From Crotophaga sulcirostris (lineage: Eukaryota; Chordata; Aves; Cuculiformes; Crotophagidae), in contig VYZB01000040.1 of NCBI GenBank assembly GCA_013397455.1, positions 1,725,717 through 1,789,716 of the forward strand: 64,000 nt of DNA, written 5' to 3'. The notes beneath the pieces are model-generated. The model ran no database searches. It saw nothing but the letters and a program-made list of their open reading frames with translations, and was not told the origin of the DNA. The translations under genes were made by a program, and so were the position numbers. Below are positions 1-13,500 of the stretch, one piece after another (within the stretch, counting starts at the first letter, position 1; every line of letters starts with the position of its first letter).

Positions 1-3000
1 ATAACTCCTCTTGCCTGTAGGAGTAAGCGTGTGCCATGAGAATGAAGGCCAGCATGAAACATATCATTTAGTTGCCTGCCTATGAATTGTTAGCCACAGG
101 AGAAGACCTGTTTGGTGGCGTGTCAGTGAACTAAGAGAAACTCACGTGAGACTTCTCTTCTGCATGTTTTCATACTAAATTTGGCATTTGAGCCATGTTC
201 AGCAAAGTTCTGCTGGGGGTAGTAAACCTTGACAGCTTCTTTCGTGATCCAAGGACAGGTTCTCTGTATTGCAATGCAAGAAACCTCATGAATGTAAAAT
301 TGACTTATGGCTTGGAGATGAAAGAAATATGCCACAAAAAAAAACCCCAAAAAAACCCTGTTGCAAAACAAGGTAATAGGAGTGTGTTTTTTCTAGTATT
401 TAATTACATTGCTAACAAGGTGACATCTAAAGAGCCCCAACTTGAACTGGGACCCTATTTTATTAGCCTGTGTACAATGAACAGGAAGATAGTTGCTGGC
501 TCAACCAATGAAGTTTATGAAAGCTGTTTGGAAACTTTCTCCCAGAGGTGTTTTCTAATGGAAAATGGAATTTCCGTAAAATTGTAAATCCATTAATTCA
601 GAAAACTTCTGATTATGCCCAAAATATCAGTACTTATGTTGGGAAAATTCTGAAGAAATTTTAGTTGAGTACATGATTCAAATTAAAATATTTTGTTTTA
701 TTGAATCTGACTCAACTTACTTTGTTTTGAGTCAGTTCAATAAGGTATTAGATTGCTTCGATTAATGCAGCAAGCACCTTCTAGCAGTTATACTTTAGTC
801 GTACATTCTTTGCCAGGGGCTATTTTTGTAATATAAGACTTGTATCTCTTGTCCAATCTTGTTTGATCCATCTCAAGAGTCAGTCATTCTGCATACTTAT
901 TAGAAGTATGGTCAGGAACTACAGCTCCCATAAGGCAATGTGCAACAGAAGAAGGCAGTCTATGGTCAACATAGCAAGAAATTGAGCATTCTCGGCTTTT
1001 TTAATACATCAAAATAGGGTGTTGAATTTTTGAGAATATTAGCATGTTTGGTTTTTTTTATTTGACATCATGAAAATGAAACAGTTTACTGTTTTTGTCC
1101 ATTAGACAAATATTAACAGGTGTTGAGATTTTAGATAGACCCCTCTGCTTTAGTTGGTTTTGCACAGTTTTAATATACATCCTTGTGAGGTCACTGGTTT
1201 ATAGCCATGCAGTTATTTTTTCAAGTTATTTTGCACATTTTGGTCCTAAATTTTTCCATCTTCCTTTTTTAGTTCCATCAACTTAGAGGTTTGCATAGTG
1301 CTTGCGTCAGCAGTAATACATAACCAATACTGGTGTTCTAGAAAGACATTTAGCCTGAAGGAAGTGCTCTGCTAGAATCTATGTCTGGTTAAGATGGGGA
1401 AAGGATCCCTTATTTCTCTGCTGCCCAGTGTCCTCATGATACATTATGGAAAATTTGCCTTAATTCTGTTGAAGGTACATGTTTTCACAACCTGATATTG
1501 TTTAGATTCTAGCTTTTGGCTTGGGCTAACCTCTAAGTAGAGCTCTAACACACAGAAAGGGGAGAATTGATTTATGCATGTTATGTGTATAAATGCCATT
1601 CTCATTTTCTGAGTTTAAGTCAACTCTTTTTGGTGATGAGAGAATATGTTTTTAAGACATGGAGTGGAGATTAACCTGGAGATTTGAAAGATGCTGCAGT
1701 ATTTGTAAGTGATAACACTGCTGTGATCAAGCAGTTGTGGTTTTGTGTTTAAACAACCCCCTTTCTTTGTGATGTTGTGTAGTGGGTGTGGCATTGAAAA
1801 GAGGGATTTGAAGGTAAAATCCATCTCTGAAGGGAGACCTGTCTTCTAAAGCAAGGCTTGTAATCAGAGCAAGTAGGGGCAGTGATTAAACTCTACCCAC
1901 CCTGCTTTGATACCAGAAAGGGATAGCGTTACATGAGGGGTGCCCACATGAATTACTTGTGCGGCACATGAGAGAAACCTCACCCTTTCTGTCAACAAAG
2001 AAGACAAATATTTGATTTCTGTCTCCTGAGAAGTGATTCTTTTTTAATTATTATTGTGGAAGCAACAAAGCTACTAAATTCTCTTTTAAGGTCATTATAA
2101 TGGGGTTTTAGTTTAACAGACTTCTTTTTTGCCTTCATTACAAAGAACACTGACTTTAAAAGAAACTTTGCCAGCTCTGCTATTTTATGGACTTAAGTTC
2201 TCAGCAGTGGATGGAGTAAGCACATTTCTTGTCTTCATCTTCTGGGTGGCGATAGGTAGATCCAGCATACTTGTGCACCATGTGCTTGTCTCTTCTGCCT
2301 CTGGGTTTGGAGCATGAACTCAGAGGCAGAGGAAAGGGAGCCCTTGGTCATCACTGAAGGCTTGCATCCTGCCTGCAGGGCAGCCCTTTGCAGGCGTCAG
2401 CCTGTCTGCCGCTGAAGATGACTCCCATCCAAATGGGAGAAGCCAAGCCAAGGTGAAAGTCCTGGCATCACCAATGAAGACCATCTGCCAGGCCTGGCTG
2501 TAACTGAGTATTGGAAAAGCAGAGCCTCGTCTGCATGAGGAATGGCACTGGTTCAGCAGATGACAGCCAGCATTTGACTTGGCCCCAACAGCCCTGACCT
2601 TTGTGAAGCCAGGCCAGCGTTTGCCTTGGCCGGTGTGATCAGGGTTTATTCCTCATGGAAATGGCAATAAACCCTGACTGCCTCCTTCCCACAAATCTCC
2701 CTATGCATTGGTGGGTTACACTGCATGGCATCACTGGAAGGATCTGACACACCAACTGACCCCATGGCAGCAAGTGGTGACACGTCTTGCTGCTCACATC
2801 ACCAGTCTTCTTGGAAAAAGCTTTAGCAGGGCAACCTGTATGCTTTAGTTATTTTCCAGCAAAATCAAAATCTTATTTGATTAAAAAATACGATGTGAAA
2901 ATGCCAGCTTCCTGAGCACCTGTACTAATGTGCTCAGAAATTAAGGGGGTTTGTGTCAGGCATAGTTTTAATGAGTTAGTGCTCAACTAGACATGTATTT

Positions 3001-6000
3001 CATCTCACTGTATTTGTCCTCTGTGACAGTGGTTACTGCCTTGCTGGGGACTGGGCTACCTTCACAAGCAAGGGGCAGTATCTATGGGAGAAGATTCCCT
3101 TACTCCTTTTTAAAAAGAATTTTATGAAGATACTTTCTTATAAGCTAAATGGGGTCATGCTGAGGCAAAGGTGAAATTTTAAGATGTGTGTAGGTATTGT
3201 ACAGAAAAACTCCAAGGCTACTTGGAGCTTTGATTTCTCAAGAGCGAGTGGGAATCGTGTGTTGCATTGGTTGGAAGATGCTGGAATAGAAGGAGATCAA
3301 CATTTGGTTGGACTGACAACTGGAGCCCCAAATCTGAACGACTGTAAAATATTTAATCTTATTTAACATTTGGTCCACTCATTAGGTCCTCTTTGGTCCA
3401 GGTTGAAATCTATATCAGTAAACCTTATATATGTTCAAGTGGCAGATTTTTCCCCTCACTCTTGAAAGACAAAGGTCATAAGGGACATTTCTTGTGATCA
3501 TAAGCCAGGTCCTGATCTTGTTTCCACAAATAAATATCTGGAATAACATAATGTGTTTAATAGATTTGCTTCAGATCTTTGGCCATGTGAATGATACCAT
3601 GAAGGACTCTCCCATCCCATTGAGCACACATTGCATTGACCCTCTGAGTCAAATTACAGGCTCATCAAGGAAAATGTGCTTTCAAAAATGCGTGTGCAAA
3701 CACACGCTGGTTCAGCACGATGGATGTGGCAGGCGGCTTGCTGTGGTTTATTGTCAGAATGTTTCATTAGTTGAAGCCAATGACAGAAGTTGATGCTTGG
3801 ACATCACCCAGTAAAGAAACTGTATCCCTCTGCAGAAGGCACTTTGAGTCCTTTGGAGGACTGCGGAGATAAATATATGCATACACATTTGCCCATCCTG
3901 ATACAGTAGATCTCCTCCCAAAGCTTTCATCTAACTGTTGCTCTGGAAAATACCTCTGGTCGTACAAGGGAAAGGCTAAATCCAGTAAAGTTTGAAGTCA
4001 GTTACTATTGAGTTCCTGTTTGGATGTGTTGTTCATTGCCTTGTAGTTAGAGATGCACTGATAAACTATTAACTGCTAGTATTTAACAGGAATTTAATTG
4101 AAAACCATTTAACATGAGGATGACCTTGTGAATGAAATTCTGAATGAAATAGTTTGTTAAATGCTTGTTCCACACTAAAGAATGCTGCAATGATCTCTGC
4201 TCTCAGTAGATCATAGAGCAGTTACTATTCCAAGCAGCCAACAATAAGGGTGATTATCCCTCCTGTGTTTTTTGTCAGCACTGTAGGAGGAAAGTATTGC
4301 TCCATAATGGCATTTTAATGGAGAAATGCTAATGCATCACTCTACAATTACACCTGGAAGACAATGGGGATAGAAGGATAAAGGAGAATTAGTGCTTGAT
4401 ATCGGAAGAAAGGAGCAGGGCATAAGCACTTTGGTGCACTCAGCTCTCTCACCATGGCTACCTTTCTGTACCAGCAGTCTTAGCACATTGAACCCTTGTG
4501 GTCAGAAACCAACCGGCTCTGCAAAAGGGCAGAGAAAGGCTGCAAGACCTGTCAGAGCTGCTCCCAGAACTATCTGGTCCGAGTACATAAATGGTCTTTA
4601 AAAGAAACCAACCAAACAAGCAAGCCGTCAGTTTTTAATGTTTCCTTCTAGGACTGACATAGACCATAGTGGTTTTTTATCATTCCCACTCTTTTGTAAG
4701 TCCACCCCAAGCTGATTACCTTCATCAGCTTTTGCCTGGTGTCTGAAGCCTGAATCTCAGATAGTACGTTTTGATTTAGATCTACTGATACCACTGCAGC
4801 TGAACTGATTCTCAAGAGTAACATCATCTAGTTACTTTTTCTATTAACGCATTCACAAAACCTTTCTGTCTGCTTTCTCCAACATTGGCATGATAGAGTT
4901 CATGTGAGCAGTTTAAATCTCTGCAAAGCCTGGACCCTTCCTGTTTCAAGGATCCCTACATTTTGATGTCTCTCAGTATAGGTTTTTGCTCTGCCCTCAA
5001 GTCCGTAATCCCAAGCATTTGATAGCAATTTCTAATCTGCTGCACCACCATCTGCTGCTTTGCTCCTAGTTCATTGCTGTGTGAATGTAGAGGCCTAGCT
5101 ATAACATGAGCTTACTGGTACTGAACATTTGCTAAGAGGAACAGTTTACTGTTTTGCATTTTCCTCTCTGTTTCTTCCCCTTCTTGGCTCCATTCTTTTG
5201 TCTTATTTTTCCATTGTTGGGCATGGTGTCTAGTTTCTAGTAGTGTATTAGTAATGTAGGAAAAACGAACATAATTACAAAAATACCACACAAAGGACTT
5301 GTATGTTGCTTTCATTGCTTGATCTGCTTGCTGGGAGCAATTGAATGAGATTCCTTTTGCTTTGTAGCTGCTTGATTTGCTGGGTAGAAGTCCCCTCCTC
5401 CCATGCCTGACCCTGCAAGTACTGATGGACAGACAAGTTTGAGAGAAACAAAAACCAAATCCAGCCCTTTGAAACTGAACCTACTCTGGAAAGTCAGAGA
5501 TGCATGGTTGAAAGTATTAATTCTTGTCCCTTTTCACATCCTAGGTGCTTTACCAATTGGTAAAGATTGACCTAAACTGTGGTGTGAACTGTGCTGCAAG
5601 TCAGTCATGATAAACTCTGCGCTACTTTTGCAAAAGCTTGGAGTAACCGGGATATTAGAGGGGCTGTGTCACTTCATCAGGGAGAGCCTCTCCTAAGAGA
5701 GCCATAATTCAGTGGTGTAGTAGTGGGAAATGGCCTTAGAAGAGACCTCTTCTGTCAAAAATACATTTTCCTGATTCTGTATAGCTGTTAATAGTTCATT
5801 TTCAAGCTTCATTGGTCCAAATGTGCGTCATCACCCTTGTTTGAGATAAATGTAGTGGTTTAAGGTGGGCTCAAAGCCACAGAGCTCCTATTTGCATTGC
5901 AGCTTCTCTTTCCTCTGCAGTGCATGGTGATGGGAGACTACTTTGCACAGCTCCAATCATGTTAATGTTTCTTCTCATTATTTTCTTTATTGCCTCTGTG

Positions 6001-6089
6001 TTTGCTGGACTTAGTCAGAGCACTGGCAGATTGTAGTATGACAGCAGAACACTGGCAAGAGCTTCTGGAAGTTCTGCAGTGATGGGACG
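1..6089 (+). other. FGFRL1: FGFRL1 upstream intron, first segment
   Basis: Non-coding sequence inside the large FGFRL1 intron whose 5' end lies before the window. Short ORFs occur in all frames (the longest about 130 codons at 195-587), but none has recognisable protein content or paired splice signals, so I treat them as chance. A somewhat more GC-rich patch at about 2300-2770 contains a 12-bp perfect inverted repeat. A 7-bp hairpin with a CAAA loop lies at 3690-3707. Otherwise I see nothing in this stretch. Confidence 0.8.
2639..2677. repeat. 12-bp perfect inverted repeat (hairpin)
   Basis: TCAGGGTTTATT at 2639-2650 is exactly complementary to AATAAACCCTGA at 2666-2677, with a 15-base spacer. 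It sits in a locally GC-richer part of the intron. The stem is too short for a normal microRNA precursor unless the flanks pair imperfectly, which I could not confirm by eye. It may be the remnant of an old palindromic repeat. Confidence 0.6.
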
Positions 6090-6372
6090 AGGGCAGGAGG
6101 GGGGGTGTGTGGTGGCTTTAAATTGGAAGTGGGAAGATTTAGATTAGACATTAGGAAGAAATTCTTCATGATGAGGGTGGTGAGACACTGGAATAGGTTG
6201 CCCAGAGAAGCTGTGAATGTCCCCTCCCTGGAAGTGTTGAAGACCAGGCTGGATGGGGTCTTGAGCAGCCTGGTCTGGTGGGAGGTGTCCCTGCCCATGG
6301 CAGGGGCGTTGGAACTGGATGGGCTTTAAGGTCCCTTCCAACCCAAATCATTCTATGATTCTATGATTCTAT
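6090..6372 (+). mobile_element. CR1 LINE 3' end, octamer-tail family
   Basis: A 5'-truncated CR1 retrotransposon 3' end. It has the characteristic run from 'ttagattagacattagg' through 'gaaattcttcatgatg' and 'cactggaataggttgccc' to 'aaggtcccttccaaccc'. It ends in almost three copies of ATTCTATG at 6350-6372, the terminal repeat of avian CR1. The 5' boundary is approximate. The local ORFs on both strands come from the repeat. Confidence 0.93.
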
Positions 6373-9300
6373 ATAAAATGCTTTTGTGAGTTCCCAGACA
6401 GACCCTGGGGGCTGCTGTTGACATACCCAAAACTCTGTGTATCTACACATTGGCCTGTTAGGAAACTGCAGTTACTGTTGCTGTGGTGGTTTGTAACAGA
6501 AAAGGAAACATTGAGTATGTTATGTCCCAGAGACATCCATTGACTCTTATTTGACCTGCTCATTGTTGTAAACTTATCCATTCTGAACATTTGGTCTTAA
6601 TTGATTAACAGCTGCTTATTTAATTCACACATAGATTTCTATACACCTCACCCTCCCCCCTTTAAAAATATAAAAGACGTGGATATGGAGTCTGCTGAGA
6701 TATAGGTTCTAAAATCCAACATTTCCTTATAATTGAAGCATGAGAGAAGCCTGTATCCCAAGGTTTTGTGCTGAGATAGGCTTGGGAGTTTTTTCTTCTC
6801 CCTTCCCTTCTAGTCAAATCCAGTAACTAAATATTGTCTTGCAAACGAATTGAAGTCTGCCTTTTCCCTTAGTCCAGGTGTAGAAAACAAGCAGTATCCA
6901 TTCCCATGGAAAGTCCAGGAAGGCAATTTTTAAATGCTAAGTACTCTATTTGTTGAATATGATTGTATATTGATGTAAATTATGCTATTGCAAAAGAGCT
7001 AGTGTGGTCTCATTTGCTGGGAGCAGGAGGTTGTTTTGCTGTGTGAACAGTTGCAGCAAGATAGAGAGATGTTGCACGCAACCAGGGGGCTCATGCCTTA
7101 AAAAGCACACTGGCATATCAGAGAGGCTATATGAAAAGCCACAAAAATATTGACAAGATGAAGATAAGGCCTTAAAGAAAGAGATTTAAAGAAGTCCAGC
7201 TGTAAACCTTATCAGCAGGAAGATTGCGAGGTGACTTAATTGCAGTGTGCAAGTGCTTCAAGGGCAGAAGATACAGCATGTTAAACAGCTCTTTAATTTA
7301 GCAAAAGAAAGGCATAAACTGATGTGAGAGCTAAAAGGTGAGTCAGGACAAAAGCAAGGTAAAAAATAGCCAGGCAGTGGTGGAGGTGAAAAACCCCTGG
7401 GACAAATTGCTGCGGGAAAGGATGCATTTTCCATCTTTTGACATCTTCGTCTTATTTCTGGAAGCTTTCCTGGAAAATGTTTTTGCCAAATACAGCAGCA
7501 CTGACTAGATGGGAGTTCATATTAAATGATCAAACAGTCCCTACTTGCTTTAAAGTCTATACATCTTCTTGTCATACAGGAGTGTGAGACAGAGGACATA
7601 GCTCTGGAGGGAAGCATTGCAGACCTGGCACATTTCCAGCTCTGATACTTGTGTATTTTATAAACTTGAGGAAACCAACTTTGAATAGTCTTCTAAAAAG
7701 TCACCCAAGATGAAATATTCATACTGTATTTAGAAGGTTAAATGCTAAAGTAAATGGCCTGGTTTCATTTTTGCTCAGCAGAAGTGAGAGCTGCAAACAG
7801 TTTGACTCTATTATCCTGAAATAAAGATAATTATTTATCTCCCGAAATAAAATTTGGACGCTCAACTTTTATACACTCTATCAGATAGCGTATCTTCCTT
7901 TTCCTGTATGGAACTGGAAATATTTGAATTCATCCCATGCATTGTGAAGTAATAAATTGTGGAAGTCGTGCCTACTATTTCATTTTAGAAGAAAACCAAT
8001 AACTCTTTCTTGCATTAAGTTGTTGTCCCTACAAAACTCGACACAGGCTACGGCAGCTTTATTGTGCAGTCATGCAACATTCCTACCAGTAATATATGTG
8101 TGTGTAGAGAGAGAGCGGGCAGGAGGTAATTGTTTCACTGACAGAAAAGATACAGACAGATGCACAGAAGCGTTTTGGAACAAAAATGGGGCTGCATCTA
8201 CTGAAACAACAGATGCTGCCTTGTGAAAATATTTTTTCCATTATAGCTCCAACGTCATCTCCTACTTATCTCTCAGAAGTGCAGAAGGAGCTCATTTCAA
8301 GGGTACCTATTCTTGCCAGTGGCATTCCTCCTGCCTCGCAGCCTTAAAAAAAGGGAATGGGTTTTTAACAGGCATCATGGTGGGGGGACCATTTGTCTGT
8401 GATTAGGCCCAAGAAAGGAAAGAAACTTTTGTCCTAGTGAAAGGGAAGCTTGTAGTTCATTAAGCGGTGGAGGGATTAGCCATGTCGAGGGCTCTGTTCT
8501 GAAAAAGTCCTGGAGAGGGCCCAGGGAGGGGAGGTCTCTCTGTAAGAACTTTCTTCCTATTCTTTTCTATTCTGTGGGTCTTTAATGGCTTCCCTGCAGT
8601 GGGGCATGGTGTAAGTAGGGGATCCTGGTCTTATTAGTGGGCTTTTGGTCCCCCACCTCCCTCCAACCCAGCATCTCTTTATCATTCTGCCAGTTCGTTA
8701 CGGGCCCTGGCCAAGACTTCACCGGCTTGGGACTAAGCTAAAGTGAGAGAAAGAAAAAGGAATAGGGGGAGGGAAGAGGATGCAAAGCAATTAATTTGGG
8801 AGCATTCAGGCCTGAGAATGTAGGCCACTCCAGAAGAAATGGTCCCCCCAAAGAAAAGAGAAAATGCAAACCTTCAACAATGTTTTCTTTCAAGGTTTTG
8901 GCTACTGTTGCATAAAACCCTCCAGACCTTTGATTTTTTCCAGTTCTAATTTGCCTGCACAGAGGAGTTTCTCCATAGAAATGTTTCCCTTCGTTAGGAG
9001 CTTTCGGACTTCCCCTTAATTCCCAAATGCTCCTGCTTTAGAGAGAGAGGATTTTTTTTTTTGATATCAATAGTCCCTTGACACTGAAACATGAAGTTTG
9101 TGTGCAGGTAAATTCTCTCTGTTCTTGCCAGGAACCTTGGTTGAGTATCAGCCAGTATAACAGGCAATACAAGGCTCCAGGATTTACCTCCTGTTCTTCC
9201 TATGAAACATTCACTTTGGAACCAAAACACTTCTTGTTCTTTCAGGGCAGTACGATCAAATGCAGAATGAATGCAGGTTTAACTGGTTGGCATGGAGAAT

Positions 9301-10128
9301 TGTCTGGGGAGCCCACTTCACATCCCTTGCACTAATGCTTGGAAGTTCTGGAAACAGTATAGGGGCATGAATTCATTGTTAGACATGGATTCTGGGGTGC
9401 AAACCCCAATTTCCAGGGGTCTGAGCTCCCCACTAATTCCTCATCTGGACTGCATTTGGGAATAAGGATATCACCATGAGGCTGACGCCAAAATAGTTAT
9501 TCTGGAGCCAAGTCTGAGCACAGGTGCTCTCAGGGCTATTTTCTGTGGAGCAGTGGGAGTTTTGGTGGGCATGGAGGTCCGGTCTTGCTGCCTCACCATG
9601 CCAGCCTGCATACATAAAGGCATCTGAATAATTTAGGTTAATGAAGGTGTCTCAAATGAGTAATACAAAAAAAACCAAAACCAACCCTTTCAACTAGGAG
9701 CAAAAAAAATCATCGTTACAAGTTGCAGTTGTTTATTTTCGCTTGTTTGTACCCTCTTGTGATTTCCTGGCTGGTAAAGGCACCGCAGCGTACACACCCT
9801 ATGGAGAAGTGGATATGTGGCTGCACGTTAGTTTAGGTATTTTTCAAAAGTATTTGGATAGATGAAGGTAGGTTGAAGATGAGGGAGTCTGAGATAAAAG
9901 CACATTCCACGTCCTGGAAAACCAGCCATGTGTTTCTCTGGGCTTGCACTTCTGTGCTAACTGTGTTCACCCGATCATTGAAATGCTCAGCATATGCTGC
10001 ATTTCCACTAGAGATGAGCCACAGCTGAACAACTCGTGTCAGTTTAACTAAAGAAATCTGGGCTAGTTTTTTGAAGTGTTGTCTCCTACTTCTAGGTGTG
10101 TTTGCTGTAATCTGTTTGGCTTCCTAGA
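6373..10128 (+). other. FGFRL1: FGFRL1 upstream intron, second segment
   Basis: Intronic sequence between two CR1 insertions. It includes an older CR1/L3-like relic at about 7180-7570, annotated separately. Around 7806-7860 the sequence is very AT-rich and contains a short GATA-type palindrome, AGATAA-TTAT-TTATCT. No ORF here is convincing as coding sequence. Confidence 0.75.
7180..7570 (+). mobile_element. Ancient CR1/L3-like LINE relic
   Basis: Degenerate similarity to the 3' region of old amniote CR1/L3 elements. The order is a stretch like 'gtgcaagtgcttcaagggc', then 'gaaaggcataa', then 'gtggtggaggtgaaaaa', then 'gggacaaattgct' and 'gcattttccatc'. No intact tail or reading frame remains. 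I recognised it by pattern rather than by alignment, so the limits are approximate. Confidence 0.55.
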
Positions 10129-10539
10129 GCAGAAGTCCTATGAGGGGTGGCTGAGGGACCTGGGGTTGTTCAGTCTGGAGAAAAGGAGGCTGAGGGGAGA
10201 CCTCATTGCTCTCTACAACTACCTAAAATGAGGCTGTATCGGGGTGACTGTTGGTCTCTTTTCCCAGATAAGAAGTGATAGGACCAGATAAATGACCTCA
10301 AGTTGCACCAGGGGAGGTTTAGGTTGGATATTAGGAAAAAATTCTTCACTGTAAGGGTTGTCAAGCATTGGAACGGGCTGCCCGGGGAAGTGGCTGAGTC
10401 ACTGTCCCTGAAGGTATTTAAAAGACATGTAGATGTGGTATTTAGGGACACAGTTTTGTGGTGAACCTGGCAGTGTTAGGTTTACAGTTGGACCTCATGA
10501 TCTTAATGGTCTTTTCCAATTTTATTATTCCATGATTCA
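10129..10539 (+). mobile_element. CR1 LINE 3' end (about 410 bp)
   Basis: A longer CR1 3' fragment. It begins near 'gaggggtggctgagggacc', continues through 'ttgttcagtctggagaaaa' and 'ctctctacaactacctaaa', then the conserved 'ttcttcactgtaagggttgt' block, and ends at 'cttttccaattttattattc' and 'catgattcaa'. The tail octamer is degraded, which suggests an older insertion than those at 32.0 and 38.3 kb. Confidence 0.92.
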
Positions 10540-13500
10540 AAATGCACCTGCCCATTTACTCATGATTTTACATGGTGTAGAGGAACAGTGTTCACAAGTC
10601 AATGCAGGAGCTCTTTGTTAGTAGGAGAAATCACAATTCAAATATTTATTTTACAGAAGTCCCACGGTAACACACTGGCATTTGATTGCAGACAAATGTA
10701 GAGGTGTGTCGAATCAAGGAGGGATGCAAAGGCAGGGGGAAAGGGCATCCGTGCTCTGTTGGCATAGATTAAATTCATGAAATGGGATTGATCTGCGATG
10801 ATCATGACATCATTAGACTCCTAATGAGAGAAATGAGAAGAAGCCTTGAAAGGCCAGGACATTGGCCACCTCACTGACATCTCGTTTTGCCAAACACAAG
10901 CAGCTTTTTGTCACACCTGCAAGGCTGCAGGAAAACTCAGTTACCTTAAGAAGAGTTGAGATCAACTGATTTTACTCCTTCATGTGGCCTTTTGTGCTTT
11001 GCCACAGTACTTCTAGGGTCTCCTGGCACACTTGGAGGACCTCTGGGGCCCTGCATCTTTGGGAAATGACCTTTTCCAGTTCTATTAAGGGCAGCAGTGG
11101 TGATTTGCTTCACAGTGACCTGTGATTAGACATGTGGGTGCAAAAGTCTTTGCTCAAGCATTTGTTTAGCAGCCGAGTCATACGTTTCTATCTGAGGGCA
11201 GGATTTAGGCACAGAAACTGAGTGCATTATCAGGAATGCTATCTTCACTCATTTTCTTTATTTCCCTTTTCACTTCCTTTTTGGCCAAGGTTAATTCAGA
11301 GCTCTCATGGATTCTCACTGGAATGACTGGACAATGTTTCTTGGTATTTTCGAAACTGATTTCCAGCACAGGCTGCTGGTATGAGGCACTGTAAACACCA
11401 GCACGAGGTTCACACCGGCAATCAACAGTTCTGACTCCCCGTATCCTACCACAGGGTGAGCCATAAAACAGAGGATGGTGGGTAAATTGAGAATTAAATT
11501 GTGGTGCAACATCTGCCTTTCACATCAGGGCAAAGGCAGAGCAGCTACCTTTTTTATTTTTAGCAGTTTTATTTGCAAATATGTGCTATTCCACTGAATA
11601 AGAGGTGGTCAGTGAAATTGATGTTTTGGCAGGTTACCTTCCCCCTGGAGTCTAGTCTCGATGGAGTGAGGCTGAGCTGGGCCCTGAACCAGAGCCCACG
11701 TCCCATCCCAGGCTCTCCCTCACGCACGTTTCTCAGGCACATGTTTTGATTCATAGCCCATAGGGAGAAAAGTTTGGGTATAATTATGGATGGAGTTAAT
11801 CAGTTAAATAAAATGAAAAACCACTGGGGTTTTAGCACAGAACTCAGACTGCATTTTTTCAGTGATTACAAACCCCAAATCCTCCCGTTTCTCTCCTCCC
11901 CACCCCCATCTGTGTATTCATTGGTTTTTCTGGGGTTTGGTCTTGTCCAAAAAAAAAATGTTGAACGGTAATAAAAATCAAGGTTAATGTACCATAATAT
12001 TGAGTCAAGTGACTTATAAAAATTCTTGCTTTAGTTTCTTTTAGTTTACACACATAAAGTTCAGAAATTTTTAAAGCAAGATTTGCTATTGCAACATGCT
12101 CTTATTATGACAGCCTTTAATTTTAGAAATGTTGAGTATCTCTTTGGACACTATTTTTAGGTTGTCTGCTCAAGTATGCTGGAGCTTTTTATTTTTGTTT
12201 AATTTATTGCACACATAGTTTTGCTTTAATGTTGTTTTTATTTCATGACATGGAATTAATTTTTTTTTTTAGTGAAAGTCAAGCATAGGAGCTGTTCATT
12301 TGCTGGTATATATATATTGAAAAGTTTGGAAACAGGAATCTTGAGGACAGAATGGAGTGCTTCTAAAATGGATTTAGATTCAGCTAAGATTCATGATTTA
12401 ACTATAATAGTTATTTGGTATAATAAATTCAGGTGGGTAGAGCCTCAAAATTAATTTGTCAGATGCCCTTGGTAAACAGTTATTTATCAGGGTTTTATGC
12501 AAAACATAAAGAAGCAGTTAGCTTAAGTGTTGAAGCTACCTCCCTGCAGAGGGGGATGCTTTGCTCCATCCTTTTTCTGATCATTTGTCCCCTTCTGTTG
12601 TTTTGGGTAAATCTTCTCCATGCATCCCAGCTGCTGAGTGACAAATCAGTGCAAATCATCTTGCCTAATCAGTTGATCACTTGTTACCTACAAAGTATCT
12701 TCCATCATTATTTCAAATTATCTCATTGCTCTGTTTCTCTTTTTTCCTTTGCTAAACTTTTGATATTCACAAGGGTCGTTGCCAGACAGTAGAGGCCAAT
12801 TTAGGAAAATATCAGCATACCTGTGATTTGATAAGCGCTCCACAGTGGAGGAATTGGATATATTTGTGTGCAACTCAGAATGACAAGGGTAGAAATGCAT
12901 GGAAACATTTTAATCTAGTGTGTTAATGATTCTTTTCCTGATTCAGAAATGTCCATTCTCCACTGAGGCAGAAGAAATAAAACACAAAAAAGTTATTAAT
13001 AACATCTAATTGAAAAGCCATCCGTGGCTTTGGTACTTAGAGCAGAAATTAATCTTGACAGTTGCTTCTGGAAAGTATTTGTCAATGCTGCCATGTAGAA
13101 TTCTGAAAATGCTGGGGTTTTTTTTCCTGGGAGACTGTTATCAGGAACAGTTATGTGTTTTGCCTAAAGACTATTACTTCCATTGTTTTTGAACTTTACA
13201 CCAGACACACTATCACAAAAATAATCACTTGTCTTGTGATAAAATAAACCGTTCCGTTTCTTTCCTTTTTTTCAAGGCACCTCATTATCAACTTTGGAAA
13301 GAAGTTGAATTTATGAAAAGATAAGTCATGTAAATAAGCTGGGAGAAATCTAATGAAAGTCTTTTGTCTTCATTGGCAAGCACAACACCGTTAAACTGTG
13401 ATTCTCCTTTGAAGCTTCAATTACCTGACTTACCAGAGCTGGAGCATGGGAGAAATGGCTAATATTTCTGAACAATGTGCATGTGTGTAAGGGGAAGTTA

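Noticed and set aside
195..587. 130-codon ORF at the start of the window
   Set aside because: Low-complexity and Lys/Asn-rich, with no splice signals that make sense with FGFRL1 phase and no similarity I know.
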